Source: Streptomyces sp. NBC_00078
GTDB taxonomy: Bacteria; Actinomycetota; Actinomycetes; Streptomycetales; Streptomycetaceae
Length of the DNA stretch: 64,000 nt
Assembly: GCF_026343335.1 (NCBI RefSeq)
Contig: NZ_JAPELX010000001.1
Span: forward strand, 4,216,001-4,280,000
Reading direction: 5' to 3'
Below, piece by piece: positions 32,144-40,532 of the stretch. The notes under the pieces are model-generated. The model had not been told where the DNA came from. It ran no database searches and worked only from the letters and a program-made list of their open reading frames with translations. Within the stretch, counting starts at the first letter, position 1, and the number at the start of each line of letters is the position of its first letter. Made by a program: the position numbers and the translations under genes.

Positions 32144-32922
32144 CAGCCCTCGCGTCCGCCGGTACGGGCTTCCCCGGCACCACGGGACTGTCCCGCACCG
32201 TGCTGCGCGTACACCGCACGGCCCTGGCCGTGTGGACCGTCTTCATCCTGGCCGCGGTCGGCCACCTGGTGTGGCTGACCGAGGTCACCGCGAACTCCGT
32301 ACACGCACGCGTCGCCGCCTGCAGTGCCAGGGAGGATTCGTGCACCTTCTCGCCCGGACTCGGCGACCACACCGGCCCCCTCGGCATGACCAGCACCTTC
32401 GTGTACTACAGCTTCTGGGCCGTCGCCGCCTGGGCGGGCGGCGCCCTGATCGGCCGTGAGCTGGAGTCCGGTACGGCCCATCTCGCCTGGACCCAGGGCG
32501 TGAGCCCGGCCCGCTGGCTCGCCACCAAGCTGGCCGTGCCCGCGCTGGCACTCGTCCTCGGCGACACGCTGTTCGTCGTCGTGTTCCGCTGGGCCTGGGC
32601 CGCGCACCGGGACCTGATGGGCGACGACTGGACCTTCGCGGACGTCTTCGCGGCCCGCGGCCCGACCCTGGCCGCTTACAGCCTGTGCGCGCTGGCGGTC
32701 GGCGCGCTCACCGCCCTGCTGCTGCGCCGCGCGCTGGCCGCACTGGCGATCTCCGTCGCCGTGATGATCGTGCTGAACCAGTACCTGGAGATCCAACGCG
32801 AGGACCTCTGGTCCCGGCCCCGCTTCTGGCCCATGAGCCTCCTGGAGAGCGGCATCCTCCTCACCCTCGCCGCCCTCGCGACCACCGCCGCCTTCGTGGT
32901 GCTGCGCCGCCGCACCGTGTGA
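32140..32922 (+). CDS. ABC-2-type permease
   Basis: A 260-aa membrane protein paralogous to the preceding gene: TVLRVHRTALAVWTVFILAAVGHLVW, coupling segment GRELESGTAHLAWTQGVSPARWLATKL, and C-terminal helices. It has an extracytoplasmic Cys pair (VAACSAREDSC). Starts by ATGA overlap with the previous gene; a hairpin follows at 32937. Confidence 0.85.
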   Translation: MTALASAGTGFPGTTGLSRTVLRVHRTALAVWTVFILAAVGHLVWLTEVTANSVHARVAACSAREDSCTFSPGLGDHTGPLGMTSTFVYYSFWAVAAWAGGALIGRELESGTAHLAWTQGVSPARWLATKLAVPALALVLGDTLFVVVFRWAWAAHRDLMGDDWTFADVFAARGPTLAAYSLCALAVGALTALLLRRALAALAISVAVMIVLNQYLEIQREDLWSRPRFWPMSLLESGILLTLAALATTAAFVVLRRRTV

Positions 32923-32936
32923 CGCAACAGATCCGC

Positions 32937-32967
32937 GTACGTCCTTCCCCGCGCGGGAAGGGCGTAC
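32937..32967 (+). terminator. Hairpin terminator of the GntR-ABC operon
   Basis: 13-bp stem GTACGTCCTTCCC / GGGAAGGGCGTAC with one G-T wobble and a CGCGC loop, 15 bp after the last permease stop. The rest of the 329-bp gap to ppk holds only the ppk promoter region. Confidence 0.75.
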
Positions 32968-33251
32968 GTATCCTCCGGATGTTCTCCGGACGCGCCTTCC
33001 AGCCGGGTCTTACGCCCGCCCGGCCCACGTAGACTCCCGGGAGCCGCCCCCCGATATCCCGCACGCCATGTCGCCGTAACCAACGGTTCAGACGGGCTTG
33101 CGACGCTCGGCCAATGACGCCCTCCGTGCCGAAGCCTTCGCCGCCCCCCGAGGGACCCGCGGGCGACGGGGACGCTCTCCGCTCCGTGCAGGCGCTCCCG
33201 CCCGCCCTTTCCGACGCGCCCGTATCGCTCGGAACGCGGAAGAATGGGTTC

Positions 33252-35486
33252 ATGAGCCAGCCAGAAACCGCCCAGGCGAAGGTCCAGCACGCGCAGCCCT
33301 CCGTGGGCTCCATAGCCGCGCACCGCCCGCACACCGTGTCGGCCGCGGTCTCCGACCTGGAACCCGACATCGATGCCGACCTCGACGCATACGAGGAGGC
33401 ACCCTACGACGGGCCGCAGCTGCCGCAGGGGCGGTTCCTGGACCGGGAGCGAAGCTGGCTCGCGTTCAACGAGCGGGTGCTCGAACTCGCCGAGGACCCG
33501 AACACCCCGCTGCTCGAGCGGGCCAACTTCCTCGCGATCTTCGCCAGCAACCTGGACGAGTTCTTCATGGTCCGGGTGGCCGGACTGAAGCGCCGAATCG
33601 CCACCGGCGTGGCCACCCGTTCCGCCTCCGGCCTCCAGCCCCGCGAGGTGCTGGAGATGATCTGGGCGCGCTCACGCGAACTCATGGCCCGGCACGCCGC
33701 CTGCTACCACGAGGACGTCGCCCCCGCGCTCGCGGAGGAGGGCATCCACCTGGTCCGCTGGGCCGAGCTGACGGAGAAGGAGCAGGCGCGCCTCTTCACC
33801 CTCTTCCGGCACCAGATCTTCCCGGTCCTGACCCCGCTCGCCGTCGACCCCGCGCACCCCTTCCCGTACATCTCGGGTCTCTCGCTGAACCTCGCGGTCG
33901 TCGTACGCAACCCCGTCACCGGCCACAAGCACTTCGCCCGGGTCAAGGTCCCGCCGCTGCTGTCCCGCTTCCTGGAGAGCTCCCCCGGCCGCTACGTCCC
34001 CATCGAGGACGTCATCGCCGCCCACCTGGAGGAGCTGTTCCCGGGCATGGAGGTCCTGGAACACCACGCCTTCCGCCTCACCCGCAACGAGGACCTGGAG
34101 GTCGAGGAGGACGACGCCGAGAACCTCCTGCAGGCCCTGGAGCGCGAGCTCATGCGGCGCCGCTTCGGGCCGCCGGTGCGCCTGGAGGTCGAGGAGTCCA
34201 TCGACCGCGAGGTCCTCGACCTGCTGGTGCGCGAGCTGAAGATCAGCGAAGCCGAGGTCTACCCGCTGCCGGGCCCGCTGGACCTCACGGGCCTGTTCCG
34301 CATCGCCTCCCTGGACCGGCCCGAGCTCAAGTACAAGAAGTTCATCGCCGGCGTCCACCGTGACCTGGCCGAGGTCGAGTCGGCGTCCTCGCCCGACATC
34401 TTCGCGGCCCTGCGCGTCCGGGACGTGCTGCTGCACCACCCCTACGACTCCTTCTCGACGTCGGTGCAGGCGTTCCTGCAGCAGGCGGCAGAGGACGACG
34501 ACGTGCTGGCCATCAAGCAGACCCTGTACCGGACGTCCGGCGACTCCCCCATAGTCGACGCGCTCATCGACGCCGCCGAGGCCGGCAAGCAGGTCCTCGT
34601 CCTGGTCGAGATCAAGGCCCGCTTCGACGAGCACGCCAACATCAAGTGGGCGCGCAAGCTGGAGGAGGCCGGCTGCCACGTCGTCTACGGCCTGGTCGGC
34701 CTCAAGACCCACTGCAAGCTGTCCCTGGTGGTCCGTCAGGAGGGCGACACGCTACGGCGTTACAGCCACGTCGGCACCGGCAACTACCACCCCAAGACGG
34801 CCCGCCTCTACGAGGACCTGGGCCTGCTGACGGCCGACCCGCAGGTGGGCGCCGACCTCTCGGACCTCTTCAACCGCCTGTCCGGCTACTCCCGCCGGGA
34901 GACCTACCGCCGCCTCCTGGTCGCCCCCAAGTCCCTTCGCGACGGCCTGATCTCGCGGATCAACAAGGAGGCCCAGCACCACCGTGCGGGGCGTCCGGCC
35001 TTCATCCGCATCAAGGTCAACTCGATGGTCGACGAGGCGCTCATCGACGCGCTCTACCGCGCGTCCCAGGCCGGCGTGCCGGTCGACGTCTGGGTGCGCG
35101 GCATCTGCGCGATCCGACCGGGCGTCACGGGCCTGTCGGAGAACATCCGGGTCCGCTCGATCCTCGGCCGCTTCCTCGAACACTCCCGTGTCTTCGCCTT
35201 CGGCAACGGCGGCGAACCCGAGGTGTGGATCGGCAGCGCCGACATGATGCACCGCAACCTCGACCGCCGTATCGAGGCCCTGGTCAGGGTTACCGACCCG
35301 GCCCACCGCGCAGCCCTGAACCGGCTGTTGGAGACCGGCATGTCCGACACCACCTCCTCCTGGCATCTCGGCCCGGACGGCGAGTGGATACGGCACGCCA
35401 CCGATGCGGACGGCCAACCCCTGCGCAACGTCCAGGAGATGCTCATAGACGCCCGGAGGCGCCGGCGTGGCACAGCAACACCTTGA
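33252..35486 (+). CDS. ppk: Polyphosphate kinase 1
   Basis: Reversibly builds polyphosphate from ATP. The 744-aa protein has the PPK N domain, the head domain (FLDRERSWLAFNERVLELAED, ASNLDEFFMVRVAG) and two PLD-like catalytic domains. The autophosphorylated His506 is in RYSHVGTGNYHPKTARLY and the second essential His644 in RFLEHSRVF. An N-terminal ~55-residue extension is specific to the streptomycete enzyme. ATG 33252 is preferred. It overlaps the CHAD gene by 20 bp. Confidence 0.95.
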   Translation: MSQPETAQAKVQHAQPSVGSIAAHRPHTVSAAVSDLEPDIDADLDAYEEAPYDGPQLPQGRFLDRERSWLAFNERVLELAEDPNTPLLERANFLAIFASNLDEFFMVRVAGLKRRIATGVATRSASGLQPREVLEMIWARSRELMARHAACYHEDVAPALAEEGIHLVRWAELTEKEQARLFTLFRHQIFPVLTPLAVDPAHPFPYISGLSLNLAVVVRNPVTGHKHFARVKVPPLLSRFLESSPGRYVPIEDVIAAHLEELFPGMEVLEHHAFRLTRNEDLEVEEDDAENLLQALERELMRRRFGPPVRLEVEESIDREVLDLLVRELKISEAEVYPLPGPLDLTGLFRIASLDRPELKYKKFIAGVHRDLAEVESASSPDIFAALRVRDVLLHHPYDSFSTSVQAFLQQAAEDDDVLAIKQTLYRTSGDSPIVDALIDAAEAGKQVLVLVEIKARFDEHANIKWARKLEEAGCHVVYGLVGLKTHCKLSLVVRQEGDTLRRYSHVGTGNYHPKTARLYEDLGLLTADPQVGADLSDLFNRLSGYSRRETYRRLLVAPKSLRDGLISRINKEAQHHRAGRPAFIRIKVNSMVDEALIDALYRASQAGVPVDVWVRGICAIRPGVTGLSENIRVRSILGRFLEHSRVFAFGNGGEPEVWIGSADMMHRNLDRRIEALVRVTDPAHRAALNRLLETGMSDTTSSWHLGPDGEWIRHATDADGQPLRNVQEMLIDARRRRRGTATP

Positions 35487-36585
35487 CCCGACGGACCCCA
35501 CGGCCGGGCCCTCCCCCGCTCTAGGCTCCGCTCTGGCGGGGGGCATTCCCACAGGCGAAGCCCTCGCGGGCTACCTGCGGGCCCAGGCCACGGAGTTCCT
35601 CCGCGCCCTGCGGCTGCACCGGGAGACCGGCCCCGCGGCAGGCAACGGCGCGGAGAATCCCGTCGACGCGGCGCGCGCCCTGCGCCGCTCTGTCCGCCGC
35701 ATCAGCGGCAGCCTGCACACCTTCCGCCCGCTGCTGGAGACCGACTGGTCCGAGGGACTGCAACCCGAACTGGCCTGGCTGTCAGGGACGTTGTCGATGG
35801 AGCACGCGTACGCGGCCCGGCTGGAGCGGCTGCTGCTGGCGCTGCACAGACTGTCGGGGGCAACGGTGCTCCCCGCGCAGCCGGCGGCCGCGGCACCCTC
35901 TTCGGCCACCGGTGGACCGGCCACCGGCGGGCCCCCCACGGCCGCGGCCACAACCGACCGGGGCAACCTGACCGTCGGCGCGGCCAAGGCAGGCGCCCTG
36001 CTCGAACGCCAGCTCACCCTCGCCCGGACCCGATCCCACAGCACCGCCCTCCAGGCGTTGGGTTCGAGCCGCTTCCACGCCGTCGCGGACAAGGTCGCCG
36101 TCCTGGCCAGCGAGGTCCCCCTCACCCCTGGCGCCGCCGCCACCGACCTGTGCGTCCTGGCCGCCGCGGCCGAGGACCGCCTGACCGACGCCGTGACCGC
36201 GCTCCCCCTCGTCACCGCGGGCAGCCCCTACAACGCGGAGGCCCTGATCCACGGCCTGTCCCCGGATCCGGCCCCGCACCCCCAGGACGCCCCCTGGCAC
36301 CAGGTCCGCCTGCTCCTGCGCCTGCACCGCTACGCCCGCGAGGCCCTCCACGGCACGGACGGCCAAATCGAGGTCCGCCTGCTGACCGCGGGCCAGGCCC
36401 TCGACCGGCACCGCGACGCCTCGGAGGCGGCGGCCGCCGCGGCCTCGGCGGCCCGCACCCCGCGGATCGCCCCCGCGACGGCGTACGCGCTCGGGGTGCT
36501 CCACGCAGACCAGCGGCACGAGGTGGAGGCGGCCCGCTTCGCCTTCCAGCAGTGCTGGCAGAAGCAGGCGGTGAGCACGCCCTGA
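35467..36585 (+). CDS. CHAD-domain polyphosphate-binding protein
   Basis: A 372-aa alpha-helical CHAD protein with conserved His and basic residues on repeated helices (ARALRRSVRRISGSLHTFRPLLE, VRLLLRLHRYAREALHG) and an Ala-rich loop. CHAD domains bind polyphosphate. GTG 35467 overlaps ppk by 20 bp, so it acts with it. The mutT gene that should follow is interrupted. Confidence 0.85.
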   Translation: MAQQHLDPTDPTAGPSPALGSALAGGIPTGEALAGYLRAQATEFLRALRLHRETGPAAGNGAENPVDAARALRRSVRRISGSLHTFRPLLETDWSEGLQPELAWLSGTLSMEHAYAARLERLLLALHRLSGATVLPAQPAAAAPSSATGGPATGGPPTAAATTDRGNLTVGAAKAGALLERQLTLARTRSHSTALQALGSSRFHAVADKVAVLASEVPLTPGAAATDLCVLAAAAEDRLTDAVTALPLVTAGSPYNAEALIHGLSPDPAPHPQDAPWHQVRLLLRLHRYAREALHGTDGQIEVRLLTAGQALDRHRDASEAAAAAASAARTPRIAPATAYALGVLHADQRHEVEAARFAFQQCWQKQAVSTP

Positions 36586-36636
36586 GCCGGTGACCCCGCC
36601 GCCCGCAACCCTGTCGAAGGAGACGGTGAACCACCC

Positions 36637-36713
36637 GTGACCCACGCCGACGACACCCTCATCCAGGCCGCGGGCTGCGTCCTGTGGCGCAGCTCCCCGG
36701 TCGACGGCGATCT
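36637..36713 (+). pseudogene. 5' fragment of a split mutT-like NUDIX gene
   Basis: GTG at 36637 begins MTHADDTLIQAAGCVLWRSS and stops matching after PVDGDL, where IS-like DNA begins. The rest of the gene is at 39893-40228. About nine codons of the NUDIX fold (the stretch usually ending in HRPK) are absent at the junction. This is the mutT-like gene normally next to ppk in streptomycetes. Confidence 0.8.
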
Positions 36714-36804
36714 GGTACGAGATCGGTGGCCGCAACGCACAAGGCTCCCGTGCCGTTGAGAGAGGTGTTCGACGTCTCAACTCATTGGCACAGGAGCCTT
36801 GTTG

Positions 36805-37440
36805 GTGTCCTATCCTGCCGCACTCGACCTGCCTCACGCCCTGGTCGAGTGGGTCACCATGCTCATCGTCATCCGGGAGGGTGACCGGCGTTGCCAGCTC
36901 CCGCCGCACCAACGTGCCCTGGTCGGCCTGGTGTACCTGCGTCGGCACGACACCGTCACCCAGCTCGCGGCCGGCTTCGGAATCTCCGTCGGCACCGCTC
37001 ACGCCTACGCGGCCGCAGTGATCGGCCTCCTGGCGGGCCGCGCCCCCGGACTACTGTGGGCCCTACGCGAAGCCGACCCCGACTACGTCCTGCTGGACGG
37101 CACCCTGGCGGAGTGCGACCGGGTCGGCGACAGCCGAGCTGATTTCTCCCACAAGCACCGTCGGCACGGGGTGAACGTGCAGGTCGTGACCGACCTTGCC
37201 GGGAAATTGCCGTGGATCTCGCCCGCCCTGCCGGGCCGTGCCCACGTCCTGACCGCAGCCCGCACCCACCGGATCCTCCGATCTGCGAACGTCAGGGCAT
37301 CCCGGTGCTCGCCGACCGCGCCTACATGGGAGCCGGCCCCTGGGCGACGCCCCCCCAGGCGCCCGCCAGGCCGTGACCTCACACCAACCCAACAAACCGT
37401 CAACCGCGCGCTGTCGGCGGCACGGGCACCAGTCGAGCGC
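36805..37440 (+). pseudogene. Degenerate IS5-type (DDE_Tnp_4) transposase
   Basis: Reads as an IS5-superfamily transposase from GTG 36805 (SYPAALDLPHALVEWVTMLIV, LPPHQRALVGLVYLRRHDT, DYVLLDGTLAECDRVGD, HKHRRHGVNVQVV). It is intact to ARTHRILR near 37281, then shifts frame, returns to the original frame at ~37345 within a C run, reads DLTPTQQTVNRALSAARAPVER, and loses similarity after 37440. The last Glu-bearing segment is missing, so it is inactive. A caagg/ccttg dyad at 36739-36802 precedes the start. Confidence 0.8.
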
Positions 37441-37693
37441 GTCGGCTACACGCTATGCGGCGGACTCCCCGCCCTGGTACTGCTTGATCACCGTTTCGCG
37501 CTGCGCGATGAACTCGGCCCGAGCAGCCTCCACTTCAGCCCATCACCGCGAAACTCCCCGACCCGGTTCTGTGCGTCCACCAAGATCGCACCCGGGTCCG
37601 GGAGGGGTGGGGGGTTCCGCCGCTCAGCTGCGGCGTTCTTGCCGGACACAACCGCTCCTCTCCGTAGTGCTCCCACTACCAAGGAGGTTCAGC
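37441..37693. other. Junction region between the IS remnant and the XRE gene
   Basis: No intact gene. The minus strand reads AEFIAQRETVIKQYQGGES to a stop near 37451, perhaps the tail of a lost gene. AAGGAGG at 37681-37687 is the ribosome-binding site of the next gene. Confidence 0.35.
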
Positions 37694-38593
37694 GTGGGCC
37701 CACACCTGGGAACCATTCAAGTTCTAGGAATGGAACGAAAGGTTGGCGAAAAGCTTTTGAATCGCAAGGAGTTGAACCCGGACTCCTCACCCCAGGCGGC
37801 CTACGGGGCGCGTTTGCGCAGCTTGCGGGAGGCGCGCTGCTGGACTCAAGATGACCTTGCCGAGCGCATGGAATATTCCAGTGTGCATATTTCGGGGGTT
37901 GAAACTGGTCGGAAGCCTCCGACTCTCCGCTTCTCGCGTAGTGCTGACAGAGCGCTCGGCATCGCAGGCACAGCAGACTCGTTCGTGCCTCAGTACCGCG
38001 AGATCCGGCATGGCAGCCTGCTGGAAGGCTTCCCGGAGTACGTGAGTTTCGAAGGCCGCGCGGTGGAGATCCGGCTCTTCGAGATCGGGATCATCCCCGG
38101 CCTGTTACAGACGCCGGAGTACGCGCGGACGCTGGCGGACGGCGACGTGCAGCGCGGGGCCATCACACCCGAACAAGCTGAGGAGCGCGTCTCTTTCCTG
38201 GCGGAGAGGCAGGCCGCGCTGATGCGGCCTCGGCCCCCCATGGTGCTTGTAGTGATGGATGAGAGCTGCCTTCGCCAAGCGATCGGCAACGCTGAGGTTA
38301 TGGAGGCTCAGCTTCGGCGATTGGTCGAAGTCGCCGCTCTCCCCAACTGGGTACTACAGGTGTCGCCCTTTGAGACAGGAGCACGGCGGTCGTTCAACCT
38401 ACCTGTCAATCTCCTCACTCTGGCCGATCGATCCGTGATCGCGTATGCCGAATCGCAAGCACGGGGGCACTTGGAGCGCGAATCGACTGCCGTGCTGCCC
38501 ATGCTGAGGTCATACCATCAGTTGCAGGCTGAGGTGCTGTCGCAGGCAGCATCCGTGGCCATGATCGAACAGCTTCGAAGGGGTTCCCCGTGA
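37694..38593 (+). CDS. XRE-family regulator with DUF5753 domain
   Basis: A 299-aa regulator. Its helix-turn-helix (AYGARLRSLREARCWTQDDLAERM...HISGVETGRKPP) and DUF5753 domain (IPGLLQTPEYARTLADGD, VLQVSPFETGARR, VIAYAESQARGHLERES) are complete. GTG 37694 is chosen because AAGGAGG lies 6 nt upstream; an internal ATG at 37730 is less well served. Codon use is less GC-biased than the neighbours, a sign of transfer. GTGA overlap with the DUF397 gene. Confidence 0.88.
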   Translation: MGPHLGTIQVLGMERKVGEKLLNRKELNPDSSPQAAYGARLRSLREARCWTQDDLAERMEYSSVHISGVETGRKPPTLRFSRSADRALGIAGTADSFVPQYREIRHGSLLEGFPEYVSFEGRAVEIRLFEIGIIPGLLQTPEYARTLADGDVQRGAITPEQAEERVSFLAERQAALMRPRPPMVLVVMDESCLRQAIGNAEVMEAQLRRLVEVAALPNWVLQVSPFETGARRSFNLPVNLLTLADRSVIAYAESQARGHLERESTAVLPMLRSYHQLQAEVLSQAASVAMIEQLRRGSP

Positions 38594-38799
38594 CAACCGA
38601 TTTCCCCCGCTGGTTCAAGTCCTCGTACAGCAGCAACGGCGGTAACTGCATCGAGGTCGCCGCAAACCTCGTCGCCTCGCGCGGCGTGGTCCCCGTCCGT
38701 GACTCCAAGAACCCGAGCGGTCCGGTGCTGAACTTCCCGGCCTCCACGTTCTCGTTCTTCGTGACGGGCGTGAAGGTCGGAGAGTTCGACGCTGCCTGA
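38590..38799 (+). CDS. DUF397 protein
   Basis: A 69-aa DUF397 protein: RWFKSSYSSNGGNCIEVAANL, GVVPVRDSKNPSG and FSFFVTGVKVGEFDAA. Starts by GTGA overlap with the XRE gene, so it forms the usual regulator-partner pair inside the islet. Confidence 0.88.
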   Translation: MTTDFPRWFKSSYSSNGGNCIEVAANLVASRGVVPVRDSKNPSGPVLNFPASTFSFFVTGVKVGEFDAA

Positions 38800-38900
38800 C
38801 CAGTCGGCCCGGCGCCCGTCTCCAACCCCGGCGCCTGGTCACCATCCGTCGCCGCCGTCCAGCGTGACGAGTTCCCCGCGCGAGTCTGACCCGACCACGA

Positions 38901-38936
38901 GAAGCCCCGCCCCTCCTTGTAGAGCGGCGGGGCTTC
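38901..38936 (+). terminator. Terminator of the islet XRE/DUF397 pair
   Basis: 11-bp stem GAAGCCCCGCC / GGCGGGGCTTC with a 14-nt loop, 101 bp past the DUF397 stop. Confidence 0.65.
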
Positions 38937-39006
38937 GCTGTCGGGGGGGGAGAGAGATCCGCCGGCACTCTGGCGACCACCGCCTCCGACCTACGTCATA
39001 CCGCCG

Positions 39007-39228
39007 TCATACACGGTCCTTCACCCTGTAAGACACCCGCAAGTCCGGAATGACGCCGAGTTCTTCGTGGCCGTTCCTCCACGCCAGTTCGAGGATGCTG
39101 GCCGCGACGGTCAGAGCCCACTTGGTTGCATCACTGTCCGACATGCCCGTCTGCCCGATAACACTGAGTGCTCGCCTCAGCTTGTCGTCCCCGCGGACAG
39201 ACAGCACCTTGGAAGTCTTCTCACTCAT
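39007..39228 (-). CDS. Hypothetical 73-aa protein of the islet
   Basis: Soluble, mostly helical 73-aa protein (MSEKTSKVLSVRGDDKLRRA, then SDSDATKWALTVAASILELAWRNGHEEL). The pattern VLSVRGDDKLRRALSVI resembles a ribbon-helix-helix or small DNA-binding fold, but this is not certain. Third gene of the minus-strand NUDIX operon, starting 9 bp after the 49-aa gene. Confidence 0.6.
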   Translation of the reverse strand: MSEKTSKVLSVRGDDKLRRALSVIGQTGMSDSDATKWALTVAASILELAWRNGHEELGVIPDLRVSYRVKDRV

Positions 39229-39237
39229 ACTGCTGCC

Positions 39238-39387
39238 TCACCCGGAGCCGCAGCGTTGAACAAAGCCGTCAGCACCCCACGCCTGATCCTCACCAGGCTC
39301 AAGCGCCCTCTCCAGCCGTGCCGCCACCCACTCAGCAACGCTGAGAGTCGACGGCCCGTCCCAGCGCCGTTCCTGTTGCTCCCCCAT
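39238..39387 (-). CDS. Hypothetical 49-aa protein of the islet
   Basis: Small gene whose ATG at 39387 shares its A with the NUDIX stop (TGATG). The product (MGEQQERRWDGPSTLSVAEW, then VAARLERALEPGED) is soluble with one predicted helix. The coupled start and the 9-bp gap to the next gene support it as real. Function unknown. Confidence 0.55.
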   Translation of the reverse strand: MGEQQERRWDGPSTLSVAEWVAARLERALEPGEDQAWGADGFVQRCGSG

Positions 39388-39821
39388 CACAGCTCCCTCA
39401 TGTCTTCGCCCGTGACGATGACGATCAGCGCGGCAGAGATGAGATCGCGGTCCCTGTCGTGTGTGACTCGATCACGGGCTTCGTCCGGCCGAAGCCACAC
39501 AAGATCGCTCACTTCGTCGTTGGATTCGAACGTTCCGCCCGTCGCTTCAGCTGCCCAGTAGCGGACTTCCTTGCGTCGGTTCTGATGATCGATGTACCGA
39601 GCTGTGGGGAGAGCCGCTCCCAGACGGCACGTGTGGCCGGTCTCTTCCAGCACCTCCCGGCGGGCCGCCTCTTCGTGCGTCTCCCCCCGCTTCAGCTTCC
39701 CCTTGGGCCAGGACCAGTCAGCCCACCTAGGCCTGTAGACCAACGCCAGTTCCAGCTGATGAGCGGACGAACGGCGCCACAGCACGCAGCCCGCCGCCTG
39801 GACCACGGATGCACATTCCAT
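39387..39821 (-). CDS. NUDIX hydrolase carried by the islet
   Basis: A 144-aa intact NUDIX hydrolase: VVQAAGCVLWRRSS, YRPRWADWSWPKGKLKRGET, NUDIX box G-K-L-K-R-G-E-T-H-E-E-A-A-R-R-E-V-L-E-E-T-G, and DEVSDLVWLRPDEARDRVTHD. It is clearly related to the mutT gene the islet has interrupted, but lies in opposite orientation and is less GC-rich. Likely hydrolyses nucleoside diphosphate derivatives. ATG 39821 chosen. Confidence 0.85.
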   Translation of the reverse strand: MECASVVQAAGCVLWRRSSAHQLELALVYRPRWADWSWPKGKLKRGETHEEAARREVLEETGHTCRLGAALPTARYIDHQNRRKEVRYWAAEATGGTFESNDEVSDLVWLRPDEARDRVTHDRDRDLISAALIVIVTGEDMREL

Positions 39822-39892
39822 GGTCTCTATGTTGCCGTGGTGCTCTCGAATACGCCCTGACCTGCGACGCTGTTGACCGTAGTTGAAGTCCA

Positions 39893-40228
39893 TACGACGA
39901 CTGGTCCCATCCCAAGGGCAAGCTCAAGCGCGGCGAGGACCACCTGACCGGCGCGCTGCGCGAGGTGGCCGAGGAGTCGGGTTACACCGCGGACCCGGGC
40001 GCCGAGCTGTCCACGCTGCGCCACATCGCGAACGGCCGCCCCAGACAGATCCGTTACCTGGCGGCCGAGGCGGTCTCGGGAAGCTTCGCTCCCAACACGG
40101 AAGTGGACCGCGTCCTGCGGCTCTCCCCCGCCGCGGCCCGCAGCCGTCTGACCCAGTACCGGGACCGCACCCTCGTGGACGAACTGCTGACCGTCCTGCG
40201 TCACGCCGGACCGGACAGAACCCTCTGA
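39893..40228 (+). pseudogene. 3' fragment of the split mutT-like NUDIX gene
   Basis: Resumes the interrupted gene at YDDWSHPKGKLKRGEDHL with the NUDIX box (REVAEESG) and runs to TGA at 40228, 112 codons including the stop. No start codon or ribosome-binding site is visible at the junction, so it is probably not translated. Ends LTQYRDRTLVDELLTVLRH. Confidence 0.8.
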
Positions 40229-40372
40229 TCAGTAAGCGGACAGATGGCCCTCGGCGTCGGACCGGGCCAGGCTGCGGGCTCTGCGAGCGGGGCCACGCCA
40301 CCCGCAGCTGCACCGTGCCATACAGAACCGGCCCTGTTCGACCGTCGTCGTGCGATGTTCTTGCTGCGCCAC
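40229..40372 (-). CDS. Small Cys-containing protein, about 47 aa
   Basis: Ends exactly where the mutT fragment ends on the other strand. The conserved part is RFCMARCSCGWRGPARRARSLARSDAEGHLSAY, a C-x-C-G-W-R-G-P-A-R-R-A-R signature seen in small streptomycete proteins of unknown function. The start is uncertain: GTG 40372 (MAQQEHRTTT) fits best; ATG 40426 would extend it to 65 aa. Confidence 0.55.
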   Translation of the reverse strand: MAQQEHRTTTVEQGRFCMARCSCGWRGPARRARSLARSDAEGHLSAY

Positions 40373-40532
40373 TCCGACAACGTTACCCACCCCCGGAAAG
40401 CTGCATTCCTCGCCCGCAGCCATCACCGGACTCCGGCACCGGGGCCGTATGCGCGTGACGGCCCCCTCCGGCCGTCGTTAAGCGGAACGACAGGGGGCCC
40501 GTGACGGATGTACCGGCTGGGGGTAGCAGGCG

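Larger units (their letters stand above)
36714..39892. mobile_element. 3.2-kb accessory islet interrupting mutT
   Basis: Insertion between the two halves of mutT. It carries an IS5-type transposase remnant at the left end, an XRE/DUF397 pair, and a three-gene minus-strand operon with its own NUDIX hydrolase. Base composition is visibly less GC-rich in 37.7-39.9 kb. TACGA occurs at both junctions, but codons are also missing, so it is not proof of a target duplication. Confidence 0.75.

Noticed and set aside
33070..33110. Possible PHO box upstream of ppk
   Set aside because: Only one GTTCA core (GGTTCAGACGGG) with a poor second repeat; too weak to call.
36714..39897. TACGA at both islet junctions as a target-site duplication
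   Set aside because: TACGA also belongs to the expected mutT codons at the right junction, and about nine mutT codons are missing, so a simple duplication is not shown.
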